Assembly: GCA_025504975.1 (NCBI GenBank)
Contig: JANUWI010000001.1
Span: 3,038,001-3,102,000 of the forward strand
Reading direction: 5' to 3'
DNA from: Plenodomus lindquistii
Lineage: Eukaryota > Ascomycota > Dothideomycetes > Pleosporales > Leptosphaeriaceae
Length of the DNA: 64,000 nt
The notes under the pieces were generated by a model that had not been told where the DNA came from, made no database searches, and worked only from the letters and a program-made list of their open reading frames with translations. Made by a program: the position numbers and the translations under genes. This document shows, one piece after another, positions 10,845-22,080 of the stretch (position 1 is the first letter of the stretch; every line of letters starts with the position of its first letter).

Positions 10845-11796
10845 ATGGCTACTGCATCGTCCTCACTGCCGGAAGGTTATACGCTCTTACGTCGGGTAGG
10901 CCAGGGCAGCCAGGCTGTGGTCCACTTCGGCGTCCCTACCGCCACCATCGTTGCAGCTCGACACAGAATTACCCACGGAGTTGCAAGAGGCGTTATCAGA
11001 GACGCACTCCGCTCCGTTGTCGCTGTCAAGATATCGCGCGGTGTTTCGCTTCGTCGTGAAATTGAAACACTGAACGCTATCCAGGACCAGTCCAACAAAC
11101 ATAAAGGCGCGCAGCGTTGTGCGCAGATACTGGACTGGGATCGCAATGCGCGTCATCCACTCTGGGTCGTCACATCGACCACACCAGTGTGCTGTAGTCT
11201 CGCAAATCTCTATGAGTCGAACATGAATATGATGCCAATTCCAGTCCTGTGGCTGATGATCGCAGATGTTCGATGCGTTTTGGTTCCTGCAGCGAGTTTG
11301 TGAGCCGCCGATTGCACACCAAGATTTCGGGCTATACAACGTGATTGTAAGCCTTCCAGACACGACCAGCACTGGTCCTCCGAAGCTGACGTTGATTGAT
11401 TTCGGAGACGCCGACTTTATCCCGCCATTAAACACAAAGGAAAACGCAGACCTGACTCAGTATGAAGTCACGAGCTTTGGCTATGACATCGCCTTGTCGT
11501 GCAAAGATATCGTTGGGTGTCCGGCTGACGAGTTATCATTCTTGGCGCAGGAGAAGCTACGCAGATTCATGCGCATCTATGGGGAAGTGACAAACCTGGA
11601 GCAACTTTGGGCTGAACTGGGTGGGTTTGCGGAGCAGCAGCTGGAGATGGTCGGGAAGGAGGACTGGGTGATGATCAAGACGCTGCTCTTACGGGCTGTA
11701 GGGACCATGGATGCGCGAAATGGTGGTCCTAGTGACGCGGTCGAAATCATTCTGGGTCGAAAGGATCGGCGCCAAAGCAGTAGTTCTTTGCTATAG
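10845..11796 (+). pseudogene. kinase-fold protein, copy 2, frame broken near 11,257-11,268
   Basis: The first half opens at 10845 with a good glycine loop (RVGQGSQAVVHFG), a VAVKIS lysine, and a segment TSTTPVCCSLANLY that parallels TSTFPIGCSLEQLQ of copy 1. The frame then runs out at 11303. The second half continues from about 11266 one frame over with FDAFWFLQRVCEPPIAHQDF, LYNVIV, LTLIDFGDADF and a normal C-terminus to 11796, matching copy 1 downstream of the same point. The join therefore looks like a one-base-type frameshift (net +1). A splice from 11187 (GTGTGC) to 11265 (GCAG) would restore frame (290 residues). However, it would remove the segment that copy 1 keeps as coding sequence, including helices of the C-lobe. 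The catalytic loop reads HQD and the metal motif is an intact DFG. This is either a recent pseudogene, a sequence error or a shortened spliced form. Confidence 0.6.
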
Positions 11797-12013
11797 TACG
11801 AAGCAGTCTGAATAATTGAAAATTTTGCTTTCCTTGAGGCAGCATGACTATACAGTGTACATCTTGTAACTGTTTCTTCAATTAGAAGCATACTTCTTCA
11901 CCGCGCTGGCGTTTTCGAGCACAATGATCGGAGTCAATTGTTGGCGGATGAGTTGCCATGATGACACAGGTGCAAACGGCCGCCGTTTTCCATGGGAGTA
12001 CAGCAATGTTTGC

Positions 12014-15000
12014 TTACGGTTCTTCCTCGGTCAAGTCGATTATATGTGACTTCCGAACGGGACTTTTTGGGATTGAGCGAACTGTTGTTGAGTTCTGCCT
12101 TGAAGCTGACAATGGCTGCAACGGCGGCAGCTGATGGTTTCCTGTATCTCCTGCAGCCCTTGCTAGGCTCGCTCCTGCGGGACCAACACGTGCAATTTCA
12201 ATTACGTCGCCACCCAACATGGTGTCGAGCCACCCACTTTTCATGCCTTGTACTTGTCGTTGAAGCTCAGCGATTTCGTTATTAGATTCTTGCAGTTCAC
12301 GCGTGTACTGATTGTTTGTTTTGTGGATCACCAAAGTATAAGGCGACCTTCCCTTCTCCGTCTCGAATTTGAAGTCTTCACGACGATTGAAACTGTACTC
12401 GATGTGCCTGCGAATCTTCTCTGAATACGAGAAGCGGCCCGAGGGTTGAGCCGGGTTCATCAGGAAGTGTTTCACAGCGAGACATGGTTCGCAGCTGCAT
12501 GTTCCGTGACGGACATGTGGTCGGGTCCAGTCACGGGGCTGTAATGGTCGAGTGCAGGTAATGTATGTCCACGCAGCGTGTATAGCTTCTGCAACCCACT
12601 GAGATACACACGCAGTCAGTGGCGCGTGGTTGTGCTTCTGCAAGAGTTCAACGACCGTCCTGATAAATAGGAACACATCCCTCCACTTGGCCCACATATT
12701 GTCATGTGCCGGGGGAAGCGTTGGCAGGCATTGGCTGAGAAGTTGTACTGCTTCATCCGCGAGGTTGAGTTTCATAGATTGGTCGATGATCTCGACGACT
12801 TCTAAAGCGGAGGTGCTGATTTGGATGTCAGCTACATTTCGCCCTGCATACTGCCAGTGTGCTGGCTTCGCAAGATCGTCGAAATTTAGCTTCATCAAGT
12901 GCGAGCTGACTGGAATGAGTCGTCGATAGGTTGGTATGACGATGTTCGAGCACAGCGATGCATCGCTCACAGCGGTTGTGCCAAGAAGGTGCAGAAACCG
13001 CGATGCGCCCGCAGGATGTGGTTGGTCCGCCAACGTTGGCAAGATGCTGTAGATTATAAGCAAAACTGCTAATTCGTGTCACTCGTCAACTCACTCTTCA
13101 TGATATGTTTCCACCGCGATGACGGAAATTAGCTCTATCAATGGCTCAGCATCTTCCATACTGTAAGACTTGACGCTTCGCAAAAGCATCAGTACTTCAT
13201 TGCTGGACCACTCGACAAATGAGAGGATTGCTACGGTTGGCAGTATCTGCTGCACTGATTCAAATATGTGCCGGCGTTCGTTTGCGTATTTGTATGTCGG
13301 TACCGGTGGTAGTGGTGCAGATAACCTGTAAGCGATGAGTTGGGAGGCACACAGAATACGGGAGATTACATACCACCTGTCCCAAGCTTCACCAGCACCG
13401 TTGGTCGTTTCGCGAGCAATCTGACTGGCCACGAGCTTCACCAGCAGTGGTGAATTCGCCCATGACTTGTCTATAGTTGTACGCTGGAGCATTTCACTCA
13501 CAACAAAGCCCTCATCTTTCGCGTAGCAGTATTCCGCGATGGTCTGAAAGACATCTGCGTATTCTGCACGCTTTCTTTCTCTTTCAGCGCCGTATCCGAG
13601 GGGCTCATAACCGTAGCTCCAGCCGCCGAGTTGGGCATCATCGCGCTTAGCGACAACGCTCAGAGCCTTTTCCAGGGCTGCAGCTACGACTCTCCGGCGA
13701 ACGTCTTCAGGACAATGAGCATCATTGCGTACCAACTCGAACATGTTTAACAATGAGGCCAACGAATGGTAGTTGATGGAGATGAACCTCTTGACAACAT
13801 AGTCTCGCCGTAACAACAGGATGACTGTGTTGTGGTAGCGATACTCGGACGGCATGTTTTCGTTACCAGTGTACTCGCCTTCATCCTCGCTGTCTGGATT
13901 ACGGCTAGCGTACATGTCTGCAACATCGGCGAGAATGAATTTCTCGGCGATGTCCCCGATACCGAGCGATATGGGCTTACCCATAGGGGTCACAGTATTG
14001 CCGATTTTTATATTCTCGCTCTCTTCATCGACGTCATACATTTCTTCCTGTGTTGAGTTCGTCATCCGAGAGAGGAACCAGTAGAAGCCATTTTTCGCAC
14101 ACATTTGCTCTAGATACCGACCTTTGGCAGCATCTTCGGCTTTGAGATTTCGCAATGAAAGACTTGCTTCAGTGTACTGATGCGTAAGTGGGTAGACGAA
14201 GAAGTCGTGTAGCGGCAAAAATTCCCTCCAATGGACTAACAGTCTCTCGAGTCTCGCATTGCTTGCGTCAACAGCAGCGGCAGTCTGCTTTGGAAGTGTC
14301 AGATCTTGCACCAGATTGTATGTCAGGACCAAGCGATAACCCGACGTGACTGGCTTGATCTCGTGCTGAACATCAGAATACCAGGCAAGAGCTGACAATC
14401 CGAAGGCAGAGCTTGCTGCAGTGTCGATTATCTGTTGCTTCCCGGACTGTAGTAGGTGGACTTGGCCACCAGTATGCTCAGATGGTAAGGAGATGACCAA
14501 AGTTCCGAACATCCCGGGGACCTTCTCTGTATCGCGATGAAGCTTGAAAAAGGCTCCCTCCTCATAAAGGAGGAGTTTATAGGGTTGTACATGTGCAGCA
14601 ACCTGCACACCGAGTGCTTGTACAGCGTGGCTTCTCAGCGTCTCCAGAAATGGCGCCCAGGCAGGATTGCGACACTGGAATTCCGTTGTGTCAAGCTCCC
14701 AAGTCTTTCTAACAGTCTCATCGATGACCGTGGCATCACCTTTGCCGAATGGCGATTGCTTGCTAACTTTTGCTAGAGCTTGGGCGTCACGGTCCGACAG
14801 CGGCAACCCGACTGCTCCGATTCCATTGATGTGCAGCCCTGGGTTGATGTATGCTTCCATCGACTGGAACGAAAAGAAGGTACCATCGTGCTCCACATCG
14901 TCGAGGCAATCCCGCAATCTCACCATGAAGTCGTCCTCCATTGCCTCTTCATCCTCAGTACATCTCAAGCTTTCGGGCTCGCCGTTATCAGGCTCGCTGT

Positions 15001-15094
15001 CACCAGACTGCGACTCATCGCCGGAATTGTCTTCATCCCCTTCTTCCATCCCATATGGAGCACCATAGTAAGGCCACCACTCTTGCCCGCGCAT
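12014..15094 (-). CDS. 2-oxoglutarate/Fe(II) dioxygenase-like protein with long C-terminal region
   Basis: Two main exons (15094-13095 and 13046-12014) joined by a 48-nt intron (GTGAGT...CTACAG) give 1,010 residues. The first 55 residues are acidic. The prolyl-4-hydroxylase-type fold is clear at about residues 165-260. FKLHRDTEK supplies the iron-binding HxD (H186, D188), DVQHEIKP supplies the distal histidine (H244), and SGYRLVLTYN supplies the 2-oxoglutarate-binding arginine (R254). The remaining roughly 750 residues are conserved-looking but unknown, with a cysteine-rich patch (HGTCSCEPC) and a final coiled stretch. The protein ends HIIDLTEEEP, a good match to a SUMO-interacting motif. A second stretch, 13373-13326 (GTATGT...TTACAG, exactly 48 nt, no stop), could be a further in-frame intron. 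Removing it gives 994 residues. The substrate is unknown; large fungal proteins of this type are uncharacterised. Confidence 0.85.
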
Positions 15095-15658
15095 ACTGTC
15101 GATTCGACGGTTTGTTGATGAGGTTCGCGATGTTTTGTGATGAAGATGACGTTGTGCGAACTATGGTAGATAGACGCGTTCCCCCACTTTTTCACCCGGA
15201 CGCGCTACCGGTAATTAGTGTGCCCCTGAAACGCGGATCACACACGCTCGCACGCTTGGTATGATGTCTGCTGTGTATACTTAAGTACTTAAGACGCAAC
15301 CGCATCAGCTCCAGATCACAATAGTCGCATCATACTTTCAACGGTATGCTCAATGCAGCAGCCTTCCACTATGCCCGTTTTCATTGCACAGGATGCTACC
15401 AGGAATCGAGCGCCTACGTTCCACTTAAAGCAATCTCCTAACAATCTTAGAAAACTTAGCGAACATAGGAGAAGATAACAGTAAATGGTATGCAGCCTGC
15501 AGATAGACCTCAGAGATGGTAAAGTTGTTAGCCAAATTGCACACATGCACGAGGTGTTACTGCCCTATAGAAACCATCGTCAACTAACCAAGGTAAATGA
15601 ATGAAGCAGATGTGTGGCATACCTCCATCTTTCCCGTCTATCCAACCACTACTAAACC
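15095..15658. other. intergenic, no feature seen
   Basis: About 560 bp holding the promoter of the dioxygenase-like gene and the 3' end of the GH5-type gene. No repeat or RNA gene recognised. Confidence 0.4.
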
Positions 15659-16861
15659 TTACAAGAGCCACCTACTAAAATCCCACGCCGCCTCCGCCTT
15701 CCCAGCCGCAACCCCCGCCTCCTTCAACGCCTCCCAATTCACATCCCCAATCCCAACCTCATAGTCCCACCCCTGATGCGGATCTGCATTCGGCAAAATC
15801 TGCCAGTAAAACCACGGAATACCCGCTTTATCAATACTCGCTGCCCACTCTCTGATATTAGCATCACGCGCACCCTCATCAATCGGATTCCCACCATTGC
15901 AATTATTGTTCAGGGCGTCAGTGTAGCACGCGCCCCATTCCTGCATGATGAGCATTTTGCCAGCGTCTTTGGCTTTCTGGACGTAGGGTTCTAGGGCGGC
16001 GGTGGCGAAGTCGCCGACGCCGTAGGCGTGGATGGCGAGGATGTCGAGGGCGGGGCAGGAGAAGTAGGGGGTGAGGAGTGAGTTGGAGAGGTAAGCGCCG
16101 CCGCCTGTGGTGACGAGGATGTCGGTGTTGTTGGCGAGGTTATCCTTGATGGATTGGGCCATTGTGCATTGCCATGAGGTTAGGGCGTTGGGGTCTTGCT
16201 AGTGGTGGGATTAGATGTGCAACCGTATGTTGGTTGGAATATGTCTTACCTGTTGGTGCATTGCTTCGTTTTGTGCTTCGAATGCGAAGATGTATTCGGA
16301 GCTTTGGGCCCAGGTCTTGCCGTTGACGGGGTTGACGTGGCTCATGACATGCTCGATGCGCCTCTTGAAGTAATTGATGGCGTCGGTGTTCTTGTAGAAG
16401 TCTCCTGTTCCGTACCACTTTCCGTAGAAGTCGCGGTTTCCTTCTAGCGCGTTGTAGCTGTGGATTGATATGAGAAGCTTGATGCCATAGCCGTGAGCAT
16501 TGGCCATGAAGCCGTCGAGACGGTTCAAGACATCGTCATCCCAATCGGATGGTGAGTCGCCTTCAAGACCCGCAAAGCTCTCGATAGGCGTGCCTTTCGT
16601 TTCGCCCGATTGGCCTGTAGATATGTTGTTAGCTTCGGATGACTTATTTATAGACGAGGCTGAAGGATTCGCACCATCGAGCCAGACGCGCAAGACTTTT
16701 ACACCTGCACTTTGGAGACCGTCTAACAGTACAGTCTGCTGATCTGCCTTCAGGCCAGCAGCATAGTACAGGTTTGACGCTGAGAAAGACTTCGCCGCAA
16801 GAGTCGTTGTCAGAGACGACAAGCCGAATAAAGAGGCTGCGAAGAAAGTGAGGAGCTTCAT
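15659..16861 (-). CDS. secreted GH5-type (clan A) glycoside hydrolase, mannanase-like
   Basis: Three exons (16861-16675, 16614-16250, 16198-15659) give 363 residues. The first intron (60 nt, GTGCGA...GCTAAC...CTACAG) is a multiple of three without a stop, so it could be mistaken for coding sequence. Removing it gives VLRVWLDGQSGETKG, which fits the family better. The second is 51 nt. The N-terminus (MKLLTFFAASLFGLSSLTTT) is a signal peptide. The clan A catalytic pair is visible as FEAQNEAM, whose NE is the acid/base, and LIMQEWGACY, whose E is the nucleophile, on a TIM-barrel-like scaffold. WFYWQILPN near the end is typical of the barrel's last strand. Likely it cuts beta-mannan or a related beta-glucan outside the cell. 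The exact substrate is not decided by sequence. Confidence 0.88.
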
Positions 16862-16948
16862 GATGGCGGACTAATCTCGACCAAGGCTGGGACGCTAGGC
16901 CGTAAGATTTGATGAAGATGCTTTCTCTTCAGATGATGGCAGGTTTCA

Positions 16949-16955
16949 TTATATA
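16949..16955 (-). promoter_or_regulatory. TATA box of the GH5-type gene
   Basis: TATATAA on the minus strand about 90 nt upstream of the ATG at 16861. Sequence and spacing fit a core promoter. Confidence 0.5.
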
Positions 16956-17918
16956 TGTGTATACGCACTGCCAATGCCCATTGAACCCCGATCAAAGTCC
17001 CGACTGGACGCCTGAGGTGTCATTAGTATACTTCTTGTGTAGGAAGGTTACACCGAAAAGCTGGGCACGTATTAGTTTTGCACTGTTTCAGCCTTCCCGT
17101 ACCTACAGCTCCAAGGAACAGGGATCTAAACTGGCAAGGATGCGATGTAGTATCGGTGGTCTGCAAGGCAGACATGTGACTAGCCTTTTCTTCCAAATCC
17201 CAAGTATGACGTGTTGCCGCACTTGGTCCAGCGTCTCGGACACTTTTGGTGTGAACGTTCTTTTTGAAGAATGAACAGCCTATGTTGGTTTCTATTCACC
17301 GGCTTCCATCTCACGTGTAGTTAGGTGGCTTGCTACTGTCTTGGACAAACCTCAGACAAGCAACAAGCCTCTGTCTCTGCCTGCTTTATACAAAGGCCAC
17401 AGGTTCGTAGATAGATCTAATTCATCTCATTCCTATTCACTTGATACGATCCTACAGCCTACGGGGAGCTTTGTCTCCAGAGTTGATCATGCGGCGATAC
17501 AGAACTAGGCATACTGTTGACCTGTGAGGTGCTCCTTTCGGGGAAAGATTGCCCGCACTCACAAGGCTATGCACATAGCCCATCCCCGACATTCGAGTTA
17601 GAAAGTTCCGTTGGCAACGCAACGATTGCGCGACTCCAGTGCCTTTTTCCAAGATTTAGGTGTGTAATATCACGGACAGTCGTCATATTCCCCACACATC
17701 CCTTCAAACAGCTAACATTGGTCCGAAGGGACCCGAGTACAAACGTCTGGTGTAACGTCTCTTTACCGTCTAGTTGCATGACATATCCCGGACTTGAGGT
17801 TTGTATCAAGTTTGGCGATGTCCGTCCAAGTAGCGCCATGCTCGGGCAAGCATTGCAAACCCAGCTCCTCGCTGTCGCAGTCTGCAGTCTGGAGCCCCTT
17901 TACTAAGTACGGGGAGGA
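16956..17918. other. intergenic, no gene seen
   Basis: About 960 bp between the GH5-type promoter and the 3' end of the HET gene. There is an open frame at 17517-17906 on the plus strand, but its product shows no recognisable motif and I do not call it. Confidence 0.4.
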
Positions 17919-19427
17919 TCACCACTCGTAGTGCGGTGTTTGTCCTTCAACTTCGACCCACCATCGGTTCGGTTTCTTTCCCTGTGTCTTCTCAAGGCCC
18001 ATGTTGGTATATGCTTGTGGATAACTCTTGCTCTCCGAGAAGAGGACAAGGTTATCCAAGAAGATGATCAATTCTGGTGAGCCATTCTCCCACATGTACA
18101 TGTGTCTCGCTAGGCTCAAAAGCCAAGCAAGATGACTGCACGAGTCCTGGCCTCTGTCCCAATGTATCAAGACACATTCAACAGCGTCTAGATACACTTC
18201 TTCTACTGATTTGTCATAATCGACATCAGGAACGACATGGCTCACCACACCCAGTAAATCGTACACCTTGTCGCGACTGTCCTCGCACCCCAGAGAAGCC
18301 CAGTGCATGAGACAAGTTGACAAATTCATCTTGACTTTGCCACTTGGGCGATACGTTGAGCGATGGAAGAGATATTCCCCTGGGCCCGTGGTCGCATCCG
18401 ACCGAGAGATGTTGCGTTTCAAAATTTGATTAATCTTGTCTCGGTCGATCCAGATATCTCGGCAGAAAATGAGTAGTCTCACAGCGAGCAGAAATTCTTG
18501 GACGATCCAGAGTCGTGTAAAGTAGACGTTGGAGAGCATCTCGGTGGTGGCCTTGCGGAGGGATTCCTGGTTGTCATTACTGTACTCTTTTTCCAAAACG
18601 CATGCGGCTTTATAGGAAGAGTCGTCGAGCCAACTGACAACAAGTTGGGCGTGCGAATAGATATTTTTCATCTGTCGAACCTGGTGGTTTCGCTCGCTGG
18701 TGTTGGTCTGGTCTATGCAAAGCTGATCAATCCACAAGAAAGGATGACTTGCACACCGTGGATCCCTGGCATACGCGCGCAGAAACTTGAACAGGTTGTC
18801 TCGTACCCCGCAGCGTTGATCATTTATTGTGATTGAGCGGAGCGGCTCTGGGTTGCCCCATGTGTATGAAAGTGCTACGTACTCCGGGGTGGATGCGTGA
18901 TCGAACTCGAACGTGGACAATTCACCGCGGATTCCCCATTCGTTCAAGTAGGTAGTGTCTCCGGACTCAGATTGATCGGCGGCATGATGCTGTAGATGGA
19001 AGAGACGGAATTGATCGTGGTCTTGATCTAGTGGGTTATGGATGTAGTCGCCTGTGGGAGCTAGAGTCCTACTGATGAGGCTGATTGCTTGGCGCTGGAT
19101 ACGCGTGCGAGGCAGCTCATGTGACGAAATGTCCCACAAGGTATCTCCATAACACTTCAGGATGGTGTCTAGGTTATCTTGACTTAAAATTGGAGCCGAT
19201 ATATAGGACAAGCGGGGAGGCGGACCAGTACGTGATCCTTCACCCTGATCCCTTACGTTGTGGCTGTTGCGCTTGAGAACATCTTTCCAGATATCGCGCC
19301 TGCGGTTGGACTTTACCTCCATGTAAGAAAAGAGAGAGAATGCAATTCTTTCAGGATGAAATGAGACACAGACATGAGCTGAGAAGTAGGTGATTGCTGT
19401 CGCCTGATTTAAGGCGCCCCACCACAT
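17919..19427 (-). CDS. HET-domain (heterokaryon incompatibility) protein
   Basis: One open frame of 502 residues. The HET domain signatures occur in order: EYVALSYTWG (about 182-191), FLWIDQLCIDQ (230-240), QVRQMKNIYSHAQLVVSWL (249-267) and YFTRLWIVQEF (302-312). In the family these form a TIR-like fold that triggers cell death after fusion of unlike strains, and many paralogs are probably used in other recognition events. The region after residue 330 is variable and ends without a known repeat domain, so the partner or sensing part is unclear. An internal ATG at 19322 (MEVKSNRRRDI) may be the true start, because the 35 residues before it are hydrophobic and unlike the family. No intron is evident. 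Confidence 0.88.
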   Translation of the reverse strand: MWWGALNQATAITYFSAHVCVSFHPERIAFSLFSYMEVKSNRRRDIWKDVLKRNSHNVRDQGEGSRTGPPPRLSYISAPILSQDNLDTILKCYGDTLWDISSHELPRTRIQRQAISLISRTLAPTGDYIHNPLDQDHDQFRLFHLQHHAADQSESGDTTYLNEWGIRGELSTFEFDHASTPEYVALSYTWGNPEPLRSITINDQRCGVRDNLFKFLRAYARDPRCASHPFLWIDQLCIDQTNTSERNHQVRQMKNIYSHAQLVVSWLDDSSYKAACVLEKEYSNDNQESLRKATTEMLSNVYFTRLWIVQEFLLAVRLLIFCRDIWIDRDKINQILKRNISRSDATTGPGEYLFHRSTYRPSGKVKMNLSTCLMHWASLGCEDSRDKVYDLLGVVSHVVPDVDYDKSVEEVYLDAVECVLIHWDRGQDSCSHLAWLLSLARHMYMWENGSPELIIFLDNLVLFSESKSYPQAYTNMGLEKTQGKKPNRWWVEVEGQTPHYEW

Positions 19428-20392
19428 TCAGCCCCCAAGTTAAGCCACCACAACCGCGAACGTGGCTCCAATGAGCCTATCGTCAGCCCAGGTGCCTAGT
19501 AGCGCAGAACTACAAGTATGCGATCATGTAGCTACAACATCTAGACACATTAGATCAGATTCTTGTCAGTTTTCTTACTATACCGAAAAGAAACTGACCA
19601 CTATGTAGTCGAAAGTAGTCACGCTGCTTTGCAACACTGATGGCCCAGTGTCTCTTCGATATATTGCGCGAGCTACAAGACGTCTTGTAGACTGCTGCTC
19701 GAAGGATAGGTTGAGGTGAAGGCTGTAATCCGCGGTTCGTCCTTGCGTCTAAGCTTACGTAGATCTGTCAGGCGTAAAGTTACGTCTGAGAGTGCTTCCG
19801 AGGAAGTCTTACAACCAAATAAACTTTACAGCGTACGCAATGCTTATTGTTTTATAAAGGCAGCACGTAGCAGTACAGGCGTGAAGAGGTAGCAGGCGTA
19901 GAGGTAGAGCCCAGGTCCACAGGTAGTAGGCGTGGTAGTGCTTGTCACGTAGTTAGAGGATACCTGCCTACCTAGTGGTAATTACCAACAATAATGTTAA
20001 ACAGACGCCCCCTGTTCAGCCAGTGGCGCTCCTACTAATTTTGAGGCCCCCTACAGCCATTTGATCGTAAGAGCTTCCTTCAAAAGCAGTCAAATCTGCC
20101 TTGCCGGTTTCAGCCTTCTCAAAATCATCCGCAAGGCTGAGGTCAACTTCGAAGTATCAAACATTGCGGCAGTCCACGCTCGCGTGAAGACGGAACCACA
20201 CAGCAGGTTGATAAAACGACAATGGAAAGCTCTGACATCGACTAATCAAACACTTCAAAGCCTCAAGATACCCGCAACATTTCATATATACACGAGCAAA
20301 CAACAGACTGTTCTCTCCTACGCACCATCTTACCTTTTCCTTGTCGCCTCGCCCCGCCCCTCACCATTGATTCAAATCCCCTCCCTACACCT
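19428..20392. other. intergenic, possibly containing transposon debris
   Basis: About 960 bp without a gene. From about 19,560 to 20,060 the base usage changes and short repeated words appear (GTAGCAGGCGTAGAGGTAG, CACGTAG). The stretch near 20,005-20,050, with its CAGTGGCGCTCCTACTAA motif and C-rich flank, resembles the ends of some fungal DNA transposons by eye. No terminal inverted partner was found. Confidence 0.25.
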
Positions 20393-21993
20393 TCACGCTA
20401 CCGCAGCCCTAACAAGCGCCTCAAATAACCCCTTCAAATACCTCTCCTCACTCTTCACCGTCGCGCTAACAACCCTAATCACATACAACCCCCCGACAAC
20501 CGAACTCGTCAAAAAGAACTCTTTCCCCTCATTAATCCTCTCATACACCTCTTTCGTCTTGACATTAACATCTTCCCTATACTGCGCCTCGGCATTCGGC
20601 ACAAAGTCATTCGCATACGCTTCATGTCTTGGATCCGACTCGTTGGCTTTGGCCGTCGACGTAGTAGTAGGGGCGCTGGGCTTGATTTGGAACGTCGTAA
20701 GTCCGAATGCAGGCGCAGTTGTTATGCTGAAGATGTCCGGGCGGGAAGTGAGTAAGGAGCCAAAGTACTCGCCGAGTTTAATGTGTGAGCGTATGAAGGC
20801 GCGGAGACCATTTACACCGTACGAACGGAGCACGAACCAGACTTTTAGGCTGCGGAAGCGGCGGCCTAGCGGAATCTGCCAGTCGCGGTAGTCGGTTACC
20901 ATGCCTTGGTCTGAATGCGGGTTGCGCAGGTAGCTGGGCGTGATGCTGTACGTGTCAATTAGGTCGCGGCGGCGCTTGATGTAGAAGGCGGAGCAGTCGA
21001 AGTTGACGAGTAGCCATTTGTGGAGGTTGAAGTTGAAGGAGTCGAAGGCTGCGATGGGCGGGCAGAGGTGTTGGTATTCCGGGCATATGAGGGCGGACCC
21101 GGCGTATGCGGCGTCGACGTGGATCCAGAGGTCTGGGTATTCTTTTGAGAGCTCGGCGATGCCGGCGAGGTCGTCGATGGCGCAGGTTCCGGTGCTGCCG
21201 AGCGTAATGGTGAAGTAGAATGGTTCGAGGCCTTTGGAACGGCACTCTTCGATTGTTTTGCGGAGAGCGGCTGCGGTGACGGCGAAGCCGCTCTCTTTGG
21301 GCGCGGGGACAGTGCGAAAACGTGTTCCTGCAATCATAGCAGCCTTTTGGGTAGATGAATGCGCGTGTTCTGAGCCCAGGGCAACGAGTTTTCCGCGGAT
21401 GTCGGCGGCGCGATCCATGCTCTCTTCACTATCAGGCGTGCCTCCAAGTTTCCTTCGGACCATTCGCTCTCGCGCTGCGACGACCGCTGTAACGACGACT
21501 TCACTTGCTGTGCCTTGAATGATTCCCCCTCCTTCTCCGTCACTCAGAAACTCTTTCGGTAGTGCAAGCATCTTCGCCACCCAATCCATCACCACTGTCT
21601 CCAGCTCAGTGATGGCCGGTGAGCAGATCCAGTTGAAGGCCGCAGCATTGAATGCGCCGCTGTACATGTCGCCCAACATGGCGGGATAAGACGAGTTACA
21701 TGGGAAGAAAGCCATAAACTTGGGCGACTGCCAGTGCGTGAGCCCGGGCATGATGACTCGATCGATATCAGCTTGGATCTTGTCCCATGACTCTCCTTCT
21801 TCTGGTACAGATGATGGAATGAGTGGGCGCAGATATCCTGGTGCAACAGATGGAAGCACTGGTCGTTCTTCTAAGGTGTCGTAGTAATTTGCAACTGTAA
21901 ACTACGTCAGAACATAGTTCCCTCCAAATTGGATCGTTACATGCTCTCATCAATTGCGCCCTTGGCTGCATCTCGGAACTGTGAAGAGTCCAT
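20393..21993 (-). CDS. PLP-dependent aromatic-L-amino-acid-type decarboxylase
   Basis: Two exons (21993-21945 and 21894-20393) give 516 residues of the group II decarboxylase family (DOPA/tyrosine/tryptophan decarboxylases). The N-terminus MDSSQFRDAAKGAIDEIANYY joins correctly only if the 50-nt intron uses a GC donor (GCATGT) and a normal TTTACAG acceptor. The GT three bases further on would shift the frame. Seen motifs are GYLRPLIP, HWQSPKFMAFFP, the PLP-ring histidine region SEHAHSS, the aspartate in IHVDAAYAGSA, and the Schiff-base lysine in FNFNLHKWLLVNFDCSAFY (near residue 309). It decarboxylates an aromatic amino acid to the amine, probably in the cytosol. In fungi such enzymes feed amine catabolism or secondary metabolism; the substrate is not decided here. 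Confidence 0.9.
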
Positions 21994-22073
21994 TGCGGGG
22001 TACCTGAATCGATGACGAAGAAATCCAAGAGTATGGAATGTAGTTTTCAAGAATGAGGAGAAAGTCTAAAGAG

Positions 22074-22080
22074 ATATATA
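22074..22080 (-). promoter_or_regulatory. TATA box of the decarboxylase gene
   Basis: TATATAT on the minus strand about 80 nt upstream of the ATG at 21993, in the expected position for a fungal TATA promoter. Confidence 0.45.

Noticed and set aside
20061..20891. 276-residue plus-strand open frame
   Set aside because: Its second half is antisense to the decarboxylase exon, and the first half has no recognisable feature.
7273..21993. BBE oxidoreductase plus aromatic decarboxylase as one alkaloid cluster
   Set aside because: The two are about 11 kb apart with unrelated genes between, and no synthase or transporter is present.
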